Shown: piece after piece, positions 51,728 through 60,623 of the stretch
Layout: every line of letters begins with the position of its first letter
How positions within the stretch are numbered: the first letter of the stretch is position 1
Origin: Prevotella sp. KH2C16
GTDB taxonomy: Bacteria > Bacteroidota > Bacteroidia > Bacteroidales > Bacteroidaceae
NCBI RefSeq assembly: GCF_900113305.1
Contig: NZ_FOOW01000001.1
Coordinates: 62,001-126,000, forward strand
Length of the DNA: 64,000 nt
Direction of reading: 5' to 3'
Program-made: the position numbers and the translations under genes
The notes under the pieces: generated by a model
Databases searched by the model: none
Told to the model about the DNA's origin: nothing
What the model saw: the letters and a program-made list of their open reading frames with translations, nothing else

Positions 51728-54286
51728 TTACTTAACGGTCGTACGACGCTCCCGAATCAGTTTTATCTGCTGGAGAAGCTCGCCATAGTGCAGCTTGTTG
51801 ATACCCGTAGCAGACACAGACTGGCTCTTACAATAGCTCTCAATCTTGTCCAAGTGCTGAAGCACATAGAGGGTTGCATCAGAACTGATTGCCGTCGAGG
51901 AACCGCCGCCACTAAGAAGTTGCATAAGAGCGTTGCCCGCACTTTTCGTTTCTTCCTTCTTTTCCGGGTTCAGGATGGAATTGATGCGGCCCAGATAATT
52001 GCGCTCCAGCGTTCGGCGTATCTTGTTCTGCAGTTCGCTCTTGCCGTTCAGGGGCTTCCACACATACTTGAACACGGTATCCAGATAGGTGCCAAGCTTC
52101 AGGATATCGGCACCTTCAGTAAACGAATCGTTGTAAATCTTATTGAGGACCGACACGCTGAGCAAAGCGGAGAGCGCCGTACTCTGCCTGCCTTCTATGT
52201 CTTTCTGGACATCCATGCCTACCAACTCGGTTATATTCTTCGGATAAAGCCACATGGGAGCCTCAAGGACATTCGTTCCGACCCAGCTGACAGCAGAGAG
52301 CTGTTTCGACGCCGGAGCCACCTCGACGGGCTTCTTGCCGGGAAGATTGCTGAGATAGTGGCCTCCGATGTTCTTCTGCACATGCCGGGTGTAACGGCTG
52401 AACTGGTCGCGAACGGCAGTATACATCTCCGCAAGGTCGTCGTATTGGTAGTTGTCCTGCTTCGTCCATGCAGGCAAACCGGCTATCACACGCTTCAAAT
52501 TCTTTACGCCATAGGTGCTTGCCTTCATGTTGTCATCGCCCACGCTCTCAGTCTGCGAGCGTGGATCCTCGTCCCGGCCCTCACCCGAGAACCAGAGTTC
52601 TGGATGCAGCTTGAGCACATTCGTGGTCTCCGTCATCAAGGCTTCCTTCTCCTCGAACTCATCCTTGAACTCCGGCCGCCACTGATAACCCCACTTGATG
52701 GCCCACTTGTCGTAGTCGCCTATACGCGGGAAGAGTCCCTTTTCGGAAATATTGTCTTCCGGCTGTGCCACATAGTTGAAGCGGGCATAGTCCATGATGC
52801 TTACGGTATGGCCATGGGCTTCTACCCAGGCCTTGTCGCGGAGCTTCTCAACGGGAGTGGCATAACTTGCGCCCATGTTATGACGAAGCCCGAGAGTATG
52901 CCCCACTTCATGGGAACTTACAAAACGGATGAGCTCTCCCATCAGCTTATCATCGAACTTCATGGTCTGGGCGCGTTTGTCGAGCGGACCGCACTGAACC
53001 ATATACCACTTGGTAAGAAGATTCATCACATTATGGTACCAGCAGATATGGCTCTCGATGATTTCACCGCTGCGAGGGTCGGAAACATGAGGCCCATAGG
53101 CGTTCTCGGTTTCTGAGGGCAGATAGCGGAGCACACAGTAGCGGGCGTCGTCGACGCTCATGTCCGGGTCGTCAGGCCACTCCTTGCCCTGAATGGCATT
53201 CTTGAAGCCGGCAGCCTCGAAAGCGACATTCCAGTCCTCGATGCCCTGTATCAGATAGGGCACCCATTTTTTTGGGGTCGCAGGGTCGATATAGTAGACG
53301 ATAGGCTTCACCGGCTCTACGAGCTTTCCCTTCAGATAGGCCTGCTTGTCCTTTGGTTCAAGGCGGTAACGGGCTATGAACGACTCACGCTCTGTCTTGT
53401 GCTGGTCGTCGCTGAAGACAGTGAAGTTATTCACAAAGTAACCCACCCGCTTGTCCCATAGGCGTTTACGCATGGGCTGCACGGGAAGCATCACGATAGA
53501 AGTGTTCATGCCGAGTGTGGCACTCCCTGTAGAAGCGGCGGCCAATCGCCCACTCGTAATGGCATAGGTGCGGGTGGTGGCTACTTCTATGTTAATGGGA
53601 AACACCTTCACGGTGTCGATGAATGTACGGTCGGAAGAGAGTGCGCCAAGCTTGGGAGCGCCCAATCTGCCTCCCGAAATGGAAGTCATCAGTTTGTTAT
53701 CTTTCAGGAAAAGACCAGTAACCTCTATCAGGTTCAGGTGCTTGTCCTTATTCTTTCCGATAATCTTAAACGAAGCCACGATGGGATCCGTCGTCGAAGC
53801 CTGCAAGGTTTTAGAGATGTTATCCTTTTCGTCGGCAATCTGAGAGAGCACATAAGCACGCAGGAGCATGGTCTTGTAGTCGCGCTTCTCAAAATATACA
53901 GTAGCCTCGTTGACCTCTTCTCCAGAGAACTTGCCGAATCCCTGCGGCACGGAGGTATAGCGGGTAACGCAAAGCAGGTATCGCCCAAGCAATGAATCCG
54001 GCACCTCAAAATACCATTTGTCCTCTATATGGCGAACCGTGAAAAGCCCCTTGTGCATGGTGCCTTTCTTCTTCAACAGTTCTTCATACTCGTTCTTCTT
54101 CTCCGGTTTTTTCTTGGCATCAGCTTTCTTGTCTTTGGAAGACGACTTCCTGTCAAGCTTGGAACTGTCTTTTACAACTACAGAGGTATCTTTCTGAAAG
54201 GTAAAGGACGGCAAATTGAAAGCTTGCAGATTCAGACTGAAAGCTACTGTGGCAATGCACAGTAGTAAAGGTTTCTTGTTTCTCAT
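51728..54286 (-). CDS. Exported zinc-dependent metalloprotease (DUF5117/DUF5118 type)
   Basis: The 852-residue protein has a signal peptide (about residues 1-22, MRNKKPLLLCIATVAFSLNL) and a lysine/serine-rich linker. A large N-terminal beta region follows, then a metzincin-type zinc site HEVGHTLGLRH at residues 459-469 followed by NMGAS. Downstream is a Met-turn-like SIMDYARFNY. The pattern matches the Bacteroidetes zinc-dependent metalloproteases carrying DUF5117 and DUF5118. It acts in the periplasm or outside. It is the first of five closely packed minus-strand genes (metalloprotease, SpmA/B, flippase, DPP7, ECF sigma), so two peptidases share one likely transcript. Confidence 0.92.
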   Translation of the reverse strand: MRNKKPLLLCIATVAFSLNLQAFNLPSFTFQKDTSVVVKDSSKLDRKSSSKDKKADAKKKPEKKNEYEELLKKKGTMHKGLFTVRHIEDKWYFEVPDSLLGRYLLCVTRYTSVPQGFGKFSGEEVNEATVYFEKRDYKTMLLRAYVLSQIADEKDNISKTLQASTTDPIVASFKIIGKNKDKHLNLIEVTGLFLKDNKLMTSISGGRLGAPKLGALSSDRTFIDTVKVFPINIEVATTRTYAITSGRLAAASTGSATLGMNTSIVMLPVQPMRKRLWDKRVGYFVNNFTVFSDDQHKTERESFIARYRLEPKDKQAYLKGKLVEPVKPIVYYIDPATPKKWVPYLIQGIEDWNVAFEAAGFKNAIQGKEWPDDPDMSVDDARYCVLRYLPSETENAYGPHVSDPRSGEIIESHICWYHNVMNLLTKWYMVQCGPLDKRAQTMKFDDKLMGELIRFVSSHEVGHTLGLRHNMGASYATPVEKLRDKAWVEAHGHTVSIMDYARFNYVAQPEDNISEKGLFPRIGDYDKWAIKWGYQWRPEFKDEFEEKEALMTETTNVLKLHPELWFSGEGRDEDPRSQTESVGDDNMKASTYGVKNLKRVIAGLPAWTKQDNYQYDDLAEMYTAVRDQFSRYTRHVQKNIGGHYLSNLPGKKPVEVAPASKQLSAVSWVGTNVLEAPMWLYPKNITELVGMDVQKDIEGRQSTALSALLSVSVLNKIYNDSFTEGADILKLGTYLDTVFKYVWKPLNGKSELQNKIRRTLERNYLGRINSILNPEKKEETKSAGNALMQLLSGGGSSTAISSDATLYVLQHLDKIESYCKSQSVSATGINKLHYGELLQQIKLIRERRTTVK

Positions 54287-54312
54287 TTGTTACAACTAAT
54301 TGTTTCAAGTTG

Positions 54313-54320
54313 CAAATTTA
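54313..54320 (-). promoter_or_regulatory. Predicted -7 box for the metalloprotease operon
   Basis: TAAATTTG on the minus strand, 26 bp before the ATG at 54286, matches TAnnTTTG. The -33 position is TTTCG-like rather than TTTG. Confidence 0.45.
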
Positions 54321-54383
54321 ATTATTAATTCGGAATTATCGAAATAATATATTTGGAAATGATGTTTTTTTCAAGATATTTTA

Positions 54384-54391
54384 TATCTTTG
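54384..54391 (+). promoter_or_regulatory. Predicted -7 box for xylB
   Basis: TATCTTTG, 35 bp before the xylB ATG, matches TAnnTTTG exactly. The upstream region is T-rich without a clean TTTG at 19 bp, which fits a regulated promoter. Confidence 0.5.
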
Positions 54392-54426
54392 CAATTGAGG
54401 ATTTTAAACCTAACGATATTCTTTAC

Positions 54427-55923
54427 ATGAGCAGACAATACTTATTGGGCTTTGATGTTGGCAGCAGTTCTGTCAAGGCATCGCTCGTAGATGTGGAGAC
54501 AGGGGCTTGCGCAGCAGCAGCTTTCTTCCCCGAACATGAGGCTCCCATCAAGGCCGTGAAGGCAGGATGGGCAGAGCAGGACCCCGACTCATGGTGGCTG
54601 TATGCCAAGCAAAGCCTTGCCAAGATTATGGCTGACAACGCCGTCAAGGGCGAGGACATCAAGGCTATTGGCATTTCTTACCAGATGCACGGCCTCGTTT
54701 GCGTCGACAAGGAATGCCGTCCGCTGCGCGATGCTATCATCTGGTGCGACTCGCGTGGCGTTCCTTATGGAGAGAACGCTTTTGAGAACATTGGAAAAGA
54801 GCTGTGCCTCGAACACTTGCTGAATTCCCCGGGCAACTTCACGGCCGCTAAACTGGCATGGGTGAAAGACAAAGAACCCCAGCTATACGAACAGATTTAC
54901 AAGATAATGCTCCCCGGAGACTATATCGCCATGAAACTGAGCGGAGAGATTAACACCACCATTTCCGGTCTTTCAGAGGGCATATTCTGGGACTTCAAGC
55001 AGAAGCAAGTGGCTGATTTCCTCATGAAATATTATGGTTTCAGAGAAGACATCATAGCCGACATCGTACCGACATTCTGCGTTCAGGGACAGGTCTCAAA
55101 GGGCGCAGCCGAAGAAACAGGACTGAAGGAGGGCACTCCCATCAGCTATCGCGCCGGCGACCAGCCCAACAATGCCTTGTCGCTGAATGTGTTCAACCCA
55201 GGAGAAATCGCCTCTACTGCCGGCACTTCGGGAGTAGTTTACGGGGTCCTCGGTGAAGTCAATTACGACAAGAAAAGCAGAGTAAACACTTTTGCGCATG
55301 TGAATTACACAGAGAACCTCACCCGACTGGGCGTACTGCTCTGCATCAACGGAACGGGAATCCTCAACGCCTGGGTGCGCCGCAATGTGGCTCCGGAGGG
55401 CATCTCCTACAGCGAGATGAACGACCTTGCCGCAAGCATCGCCATCGGCTCAGAAGGCCTGAGAGTCATCCCATTCGGCAACGGGGCAGAGCGCGTGTTG
55501 GAAAACCGCGAGGTGGGATGTTCCATTCACGGCATCAACTTCAACAACACTACCCGTGCGCATATTGTGCGGGCCGCCCAGGAAGGCATCGTGTTCAGTT
55601 TCTGCTACGGCATGGAAATCATGCAGCGCATGGGAATGGACATCCGGAAAATACACGCGGGCAAGGCCAACATGTTTCTCAGCAAGCTATTCCGCGACAC
55701 TCTGGCCTCTACCAGCGGCGCTTCCATCGAGCTCTACGAAACCGACGGCAGCCAGGGAGCTGCCAAGGGAGCCGGAATGGGAGCCGGCATCTATAAAGAC
55801 CACGACGAGGCCTTTGCCACTCTGAAGAAGCTTGAGGTCGTAGAACCTGACTGTGCACGCCAGAGAGCGTATCTCAATGCCTACGCAGAATGGAAGGAAA
55901 CCTTAAAGAAATCCGTAGGCTAA
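54427..55923 (+). CDS. xylB: Xylulokinase
   Basis: XylB phosphorylates D-xylulose to xylulose 5-phosphate, which enters the pentose phosphate pathway. The 498-residue FGGY kinase begins with [18 protein letters not shown] (ATP phosphate loop) and has [13 protein letters not shown] and IIWCDSRG in the sugar site, with [12 protein letters not shown] and [13 protein letters not shown] in the second domain. The end segment [16 protein letters not shown] is typical of Bacteroidales xylulokinases. xylA follows after 100 bp without an intervening terminator, so the pair is probably one transcript. Confidence 0.95.
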   Translation: MSRQYLLGFDVGSSSVKASLVDVETGACAAAAFFPEHEAPIKAVKAGWAEQDPDSWWLYAKQSLAKIMADNAVKGEDIKAIGISYQMHGLVCVDKECRPLRDAIIWCDSRGVPYGENAFENIGKELCLEHLLNSPGNFTAAKLAWVKDKEPQLYEQIYKIMLPGDYIAMKLSGEINTTISGLSEGIFWDFKQKQVADFLMKYYGFREDIIADIVPTFCVQGQVSKGAAEETGLKEGTPISYRAGDQPNNALSLNVFNPGEIASTAGTSGVVYGVLGEVNYDKKSRVNTFAHVNYTENLTRLGVLLCINGTGILNAWVRRNVAPEGISYSEMNDLAASIAIGSEGLRVIPFGNGAERVLENREVGCSIHGINFNNTTRAHIVRAAQEGIVFSFCYGMEIMQRMGMDIRKIHAGKANMFLSKLFRDTLASTSGASIELYETDGSQGAAKGAGMGAGIYKDHDEAFATLKKLEVVEPDCARQRAYLNAYAEWKETLKKSVG

Positions 55924-56023
55924 GGCAAAAACAATAAGACAACAAAACATTAACCCAGAAGTCCGCGCCCATTCTTTATCAAACAGGATCAGGCACAGCT
56001 TCAAAACGATTATTTTAATAAAT

Positions 56024-57343
56024 ATGGCAAAAGAGTATTTTCCACAAATCGGCAAGATTCCTTTCGAGGGAACCGAGTCGAAGAATCCTCTCGCATTCCA
56101 CTATTACGATGCGGAGAAAGTAGTTTTAGGCAAGAAGATGAAAGACTGGCTGAAGTTCGCCATGGCTTGGTGGCACACCCTCGGTCAGGCTTCGGGCGAC
56201 CAGTTCGGAGGCCAGACCCGCTCCTATGAATGGGACAAGGCGGCCGACCCCATACAGCGTGCCAAGGACAAGGCCGACGCAGGTTTCGAAATCATGACCA
56301 AACTCGGCATCGAATATTTCTGCTTTCACGATGTAGACCTCATTGAAGAGGGCAAGGACATCGAGGAGTATGAGGCTCGCATGGTGGAGATTACAGACTA
56401 TCTGAAAGCAAAGATGGCGGCCGACCCTACCAAGAAACTACTCTGGGGAACGGCAAATGTATTCGGGCATCAGCGTTATATGAACGGAGCCAGCACCAAC
56501 CCCGACTTCAATGTAGTGGCACGGGCCTGCGTCCAGATCAAGAACGCCATCGACGCAACCATCAAGCTCGGAGGCACCAACTATGTGTTCTGGGGCGGAA
56601 GAGAGGGATATATGAGCCTCCTGAACACCGACCAGAAGCGTGAGAAGGAGCACATGGCCACTATGCTGGGAGCCGCCCGCGACTATGCCCGCAGCAAGGG
56701 TTTCACGGGAACTTTCCTGATTGAACCCAAACCGATGGAGCCCACAAAGCACCAGTATGATGTGGATGTAGAGACCGTATTGGGATTCCTCCGTGCACAC
56801 GGACTGGACAAGGACTTCAAGATTAATATTGAGGTTAACCATGCCACACTGGCCGGCCACACCTTCGAGCACGAACTTGCAGTGGCCGTAGACAACGGAA
56901 TGCTCGGTTCCATCGATGCCAACCGCGGCGACGCCCAGAACGGTTGGGACACCGACCAGTTCCCGATTGACAACTTCGAGCTCACGCAGGCCATGATGGA
57001 AATCATCCGAAACGGCGGACTGGGCAACGGAGGCTCTAACTTCGATGCCAAGCTCCGTCGCAACTCCACCGACCCGGAGGATATCTTCATCGCACACATC
57101 AGCGGCATGGACGCAATGGCACGCGCCCTCGAGAACGCAGCCGCCATCCTCGAGGAGAGCGAACTGCCTGCCATGAAGAAGGCACGCTATGCCAGCTTCG
57201 ACAGCGGCAAGGGCAAGGAGTTTGAGGAAGGAAGGCTCTCGCTTGAAGACATTGTCAGCTATGCAAAGGCCAACGGCGAACCCGCACAGACCTCAGGCAA
57301 GCAAGAGCTCTATGAAACTATCGTAGCACTCTACAGCAAATAA
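56024..57343 (+). CDS. xylA: Xylose isomerase (class II)
   Basis: XylA interconverts D-xylose and D-xylulose using two divalent metal ions. The 439-residue length matches class II enzymes such as that of E. coli. Key sites are visible: YFCFHDVDL with the catalytic histidine and aspartate, [16 protein letters not shown] with the metal-1 glutamate and lysine, [17 protein letters not shown], and [17 protein letters not shown] with the metal-binding aspartates. It begins [16 protein letters not shown]. The 100-bp gap after xylB has no obvious promoter. A strong terminator follows. Confidence 0.97.
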   Translation: MAKEYFPQIGKIPFEGTESKNPLAFHYYDAEKVVLGKKMKDWLKFAMAWWHTLGQASGDQFGGQTRSYEWDKAADPIQRAKDKADAGFEIMTKLGIEYFCFHDVDLIEEGKDIEEYEARMVEITDYLKAKMAADPTKKLLWGTANVFGHQRYMNGASTNPDFNVVARACVQIKNAIDATIKLGGTNYVFWGGREGYMSLLNTDQKREKEHMATMLGAARDYARSKGFTGTFLIEPKPMEPTKHQYDVDVETVLGFLRAHGLDKDFKINIEVNHATLAGHTFEHELAVAVDNGMLGSIDANRGDAQNGWDTDQFPIDNFELTQAMMEIIRNGGLGNGGSNFDAKLRRNSTDPEDIFIAHISGMDAMARALENAAAILEESELPAMKKARYASFDSGKGKEFEEGRLSLEDIVSYAKANGEPAQTSGKQELYETIVALYSK

Positions 57344-57381
57344 TGGAACCTGGGCTCGCAACCGAGCTCCGGTTCATGCAG

Positions 57382-57423
57382 CGAGGAGAGGACCGCCCGG
57401 TGTCCCCTCCTCGTTCTCTTTTT
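57382..57423 (+). terminator. Intrinsic terminator after xylA
   Basis: CGAGGAG-A-GGAC pairs with GTCC-C-CTCCTCG (11 bp, one mismatch) around an eight-base loop and is followed by TTCTCTTTTT. It ends the xylB-xylA transcript 39 nt past the stop. Confidence 0.9.
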
Positions 57424-57456
57424 ACTACCAAGTAGCCTTATAGCCACCTCAAGGCT

Positions 57457-57521
57457 GACAAAATCGGCGAGATTGAACGACAAAATCGGCGATTTCGTAG
57501 AACGAAACCGCCGATTTTGTT
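57457..57521 (+). repeat. Three-unit 22-bp palindromic element, copy B (ACAAAATCGGCGA family)
   Basis: This is the second copy of the element at 12838-12902. The first 36 bases are identical and 57 of 65 match without gaps. Units start at 57457 and 57479; the third position holds the inverted form, so ACAAAATCGGCG and CGCCGATTTTGT make a perfect 12-bp outer inverted repeat. It lies beyond the xylA terminator and 24 nt past the aspA stop on the minus strand, the same relation to a gene end as copy A. Confidence 0.9.
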
Positions 57522-57545
57522 AGCCCGTTTGCCGTCAGCGGGCGA

Positions 57546-58985
57546 TTATTGCCGCACCTTTGCAATGTCGTCTTTCAGCCTGAAGCTATGCGACTGGAGC
57601 ATGTTGTCTGGATCGAGGGCATTGTCAAGCTCCTCTTGCGTCATCAGTTTCTTTTCCAAGACGATGTCGTAGACAGATCGGCCAGTCTCCAGAGCCTCCT
57701 TGGCCACTTTCGTACTGTTTTTGTATCCGATGATAGGATTGAGGGCAGTTACGATGCCGATGCTGTTCTTCACCATCTCCTTGCAGTGCTCCTGATTGAC
57801 CGTGATGCCGAGAATACACTTCTCCGTGAGCGTGTCAATAGCGTTGCGCAGCCAGCAGAGGCTCTCAAAGAGACACTCGGTGATGACCGGCTCCATGACA
57901 TTCAGTTCAAGCTGGCCGGCCTCAGCGGCAAAGCTAACGGTGGTGTCGTTACCGATTACCTTGAAGCAAGTCTGGTTTACCACCTCGGGAATGACCGGAT
58001 TCACCTTGCCCGGCATAATGCTCGAGCCCGGAGCCATGGCAGGCAGGTTGATTTCATGCAGTCCGCACCGCGGACCGGAAGCCATCAGGCGGAGGTCGCT
58101 GCAAATCTTCGATAACTTGACAGCCAGCCGCTTCAGCGCACCTGAATAGCTGACATAGGCACCCGTGTCGGGCGTTGCCTCGACAAGGTCGGGCGAGGAG
58201 ATGAAGTTCTCGCCGGTAAGCTTGCTCAAGTTGGCTGCACAGAGTTCAGCGAAACCGGGCACGGCATTCAGTCCGGTGCCGATGGCCGTACCGCCCATAT
58301 TGATCTCGTGGAGCAACTGTACATTGCGGTCGAGATTCAGGATTTCCTCCTCGAGGTTGTCGGCATAGGCATTAAACTCCTGCCCGAAGGTCATGGGGAC
58401 GGCATCCTGAAGCTGCGTGCGCCCCATCTTGATATCCTTCTTGTACTCCCCTGCCTTGTAGCGGAAGGCACTGATGAGGCCCGTGAGGCTGGCCACGAGG
58501 GTCTTGTTCATACGAATTAGGGCCAGACGGATGGTTGACGGGTAGACATCATTGGTGGACTGTCCGCAGTTACAATGATCGTTTGGCGAACAATACATGA
58601 ACTCCCCGCGCTTATGCCCCATGATTTCAAGAGCCCGGTTGGCGATTACCTCATTGGCATTCATGTTGACCGAGGTGCCCGCGCCGCCCTGCATCATGTC
58701 GATGGGGAAGTCTTCGTGCATCTTCCCCTCGATAAGCTCGTGGCAAGCCTGCTCGATGGCAGCTGAAATCTCGTCGTTGATAACGCCCAGGGCATGGTTG
58801 GCCTGTATAGCCGCCAGCTTCACATAGGCTATCGCAATGATATAGTCGGGATAGTCGCGCATCTTCATGTGAGAGATGCGATAGTTGTTGATGGCACGCT
58901 GTGTCTGCACACCGTAGTAAGCTTCTGCAGGCACTTTGAGTTCTCCTAAGAGGTCAGACTCTACACGGAATTTTTCTTCACTCAT
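57546..58985 (-). CDS. aspA: Aspartate ammonia-lyase
   Basis: AspA releases ammonia from aspartate to give fumarate, feeding fumarate reduction in anaerobes. The 479-residue protein belongs to the aspartase/fumarase superfamily. MMQGGAGTSVNMNANEVIANRAL and CGQSTNDVYPS line the active site. GSSIMPGKVNPVIPEVVNQ is the flexible catalytic loop with the serine base. The VNMNANEV and PEVVNQ pattern is aspartase-like rather than fumarase-like. It follows the porin gene after 41 bp and ends before palindromic element B. Confidence 0.92.
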   Translation of the reverse strand: MSEEKFRVESDLLGELKVPAEAYYGVQTQRAINNYRISHMKMRDYPDYIIAIAYVKLAAIQANHALGVINDEISAAIEQACHELIEGKMHEDFPIDMMQGGAGTSVNMNANEVIANRALEIMGHKRGEFMYCSPNDHCNCGQSTNDVYPSTIRLALIRMNKTLVASLTGLISAFRYKAGEYKKDIKMGRTQLQDAVPMTFGQEFNAYADNLEEEILNLDRNVQLLHEINMGGTAIGTGLNAVPGFAELCAANLSKLTGENFISSPDLVEATPDTGAYVSYSGALKRLAVKLSKICSDLRLMASGPRCGLHEINLPAMAPGSSIMPGKVNPVIPEVVNQTCFKVIGNDTTVSFAAEAGQLELNVMEPVITECLFESLCWLRNAIDTLTEKCILGITVNQEHCKEMVKNSIGIVTALNPIIGYKNSTKVAKEALETGRSVYDIVLEKKLMTQEELDNALDPDNMLQSHSFRLKDDIAKVRQ

Positions 58986-59026
58986 AGCTTTATTCGTTTA
59001 AAAGTTTTATTGATGTTGATATTTTC

Positions 59027-60226
59027 TTAGAAAGCCTTGATGCGATACATGAATCCGAGCTCCACACGATGGGTGTCGTAGTCTTCAAGAGTGCATTGGC
59101 TGGTATAGTTATATTTCCTGCCTATATAGGCGGCAAACAGCCGGAAGTTCTGGCGCTTGACGGGGTAATACTCCACGCTGGCCAGATAGCCCCATGCCTT
59201 GCGGTAGTTTTTGAACTGCTCTATCTTCTCGACGCTCGCCGTCTCATACATCCCCTTGAGCATCAGATTCCATTGCGGGGCGAACTGCCAATTGGCCTTT
59301 GCCACCAATGCATCATAGTGCACATCGCTGAAATACCCCGCCCCCGAGGCCGAGAGGTAGTCGGCCGCCTCGGTGGAGGCTATGCGCAGACAGTCTAACC
59401 CATCGGAGGCTGCATAATAGTCCATATAGAACTGAAGCCTCGGCAGGTTGAGCCTCTGTCCCAGCATGAGCAGTCGACTGTATTTATGGCGGGCCTGCGT
59501 CTGGATTCCCCACGACCACCGCGTCTGCAACCGGTCGTTCAGGAAGCTCCCGTTCCATAGGAATATATAGGTAAGCGGATGCTTCGATGCCTCCACTTCC
59601 TTCACGGCACCCGCATTGGCAAGCGTCAGCGGGGCGTCGCCATACTCCTCGCTGAACTTGCCGTTATAGGTGTTGGTAACATTCAGGTTGAGTTCCTGCG
59701 TGGCTAAAGGTCTGTAAGAGAGATTCACGCCCGCCATGAAGATGTCCATATAGTTGAGCATGTCGCTGTATTGGTAGATGAACATCGGGTTCTCATCATA
59801 CTCGAATCCGCCGAAGTTCTGGCATACCTTACCCGCCTGAACGCCTATCTTCTCATTGAACTGGTATCCCACGAAGAGCAAGTCCGTGGCTTTGGCAAAG
59901 TTGTCTTCCCCCTTTGCGGCGTTACTCTTGTTCAGCCGATGGCGGAAACGATAGCTCAGCTTCGGCGTGATATTGCCCTTTATCTCGAAGCGGGCATCCC
60001 TGTTGCGGAACGCCGAGCCCCACTCCTTCCTTTCATACGACTCCTGAAAGGCAGCCGAATAGTTGAAATATACCTGAAAGGCATCCGCCTTCTTCTCCAA
60101 CTTAAGCACACGCTCTGTCAGGCTCTCAATATCTGCGTCGTCTCCGCCCATCCCCGGATTTTTGCCTTGCGACCACGCTCCTGTCGAGAAACACAGCACG
60201 ACTGCCATCAGCATTATCTTCTTCAT
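59027..60226 (-). CDS. Outer-membrane porin with N-terminal coiled coil
   Basis: The 399-residue protein has a signal peptide (about residues 1-19), then a short coiled coil (DIESLTERVLKLEKKADAF). Next is a beta-barrel with alternating aromatic strands (RFEIKGNITPKLSYRFRHRLN, VGYQFNEKIGVQAGKVCQNFGGFEYD) ending in HRVELGFMYRIKAF with a terminal phenylalanine. This is the layout of phosphate-selective porin O/P-like proteins in Bacteroidetes. Because aspA follows after 41 bp, it may admit aspartate or other dicarboxylates; that is inference from context. A -7 box lies about 150 bp upstream. Confidence 0.88.
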   Translation of the reverse strand: MKKIMLMAVVLCFSTGAWSQGKNPGMGGDDADIESLTERVLKLEKKADAFQVYFNYSAAFQESYERKEWGSAFRNRDARFEIKGNITPKLSYRFRHRLNKSNAAKGEDNFAKATDLLFVGYQFNEKIGVQAGKVCQNFGGFEYDENPMFIYQYSDMLNYMDIFMAGVNLSYRPLATQELNLNVTNTYNGKFSEEYGDAPLTLANAGAVKEVEASKHPLTYIFLWNGSFLNDRLQTRWSWGIQTQARHKYSRLLMLGQRLNLPRLQFYMDYYAASDGLDCLRIASTEAADYLSASGAGYFSDVHYDALVAKANWQFAPQWNLMLKGMYETASVEKIEQFKNYRKAWGYLASVEYYPVKRQNFRLFAAYIGRKYNYTSQCTLEDYDTHRVELGFMYRIKAF

Positions 60227-60264
60227 ACTATTCCGTGATGATTAAAAGGTTCATACGATAATGT

Positions 60265-60288
60265 CTATTGCCGCGACGGCAGCAATAG
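60265..60288 (-). other. Hairpin in the predicted porin-aspA leader
   Basis: CTATTG pairs with CAATAG and TGCCG with CGGCA in two competing stems within 24 bases, about 40 nt before the porin start on the minus strand. The pairing options could matter for translation control; no known riboswitch is recognised. Confidence 0.4.
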
Positions 60289-60379
60289 CAACGATGACGA
60301 ATACTTCGTTACAGTACATGGTGATTGCCATAATATCAGTATTGATTACTTTAAGTCCAGCTCTTGTAGTGTATTTTTG

Positions 60380-60387
60380 CAAAGATA
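60380..60387 (-). promoter_or_regulatory. Predicted -7 box for porin-aspA
   Basis: TATCTTTG on the minus strand, preceded by T-rich sequence. It predicts a leader of about 147 nt before the porin ATG. No TTTG was found at 19 bp upstream. Confidence 0.5.
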
Positions 60388-60567
60388 GCAAAACTTTTTC
60401 AATACAGCTCATAAAAACCAGATATTTTCTTGCAGCCTCCTTTTTCCGCTTCTATTTCCATTCCTCGCCTCCATGGGGCATATTACCATTCATACAAACG
60501 GGTTAGCAACAGCGTTACAAACGACATGGCAGATCGATAAAAAGTTATAAATTATCGGCGGCAAAAC

Positions 60568-60598
60568 TTGCCATATTGAAACTTTTTTCGTAATTTTG
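60568..60598 (+). promoter_or_regulatory. Predicted promoter of the GH31 gene
   Basis: TTG, 20 bases, then TAATTTTG is a close match to the Bacteroidetes -33/-7 consensus and ends 25 bp before the GH31 ATG. Confidence 0.6.
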
Positions 60599-60623
60599 AA
60601 GCAAATATCAATAACCTAAACAA

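Noticed and set aside
51722..53116. A 464-codon plus-strand frame
   Set aside because: Antisense to the metalloprotease, which has a full HExxHxxGxxH site and signal peptide.
60261..60506. Possible small hydrophobic protein of 81 residues
   Set aside because: It overlaps the predicted porin-aspA promoter and leader on the other strand, and has no promoter or recognisable family of its own.
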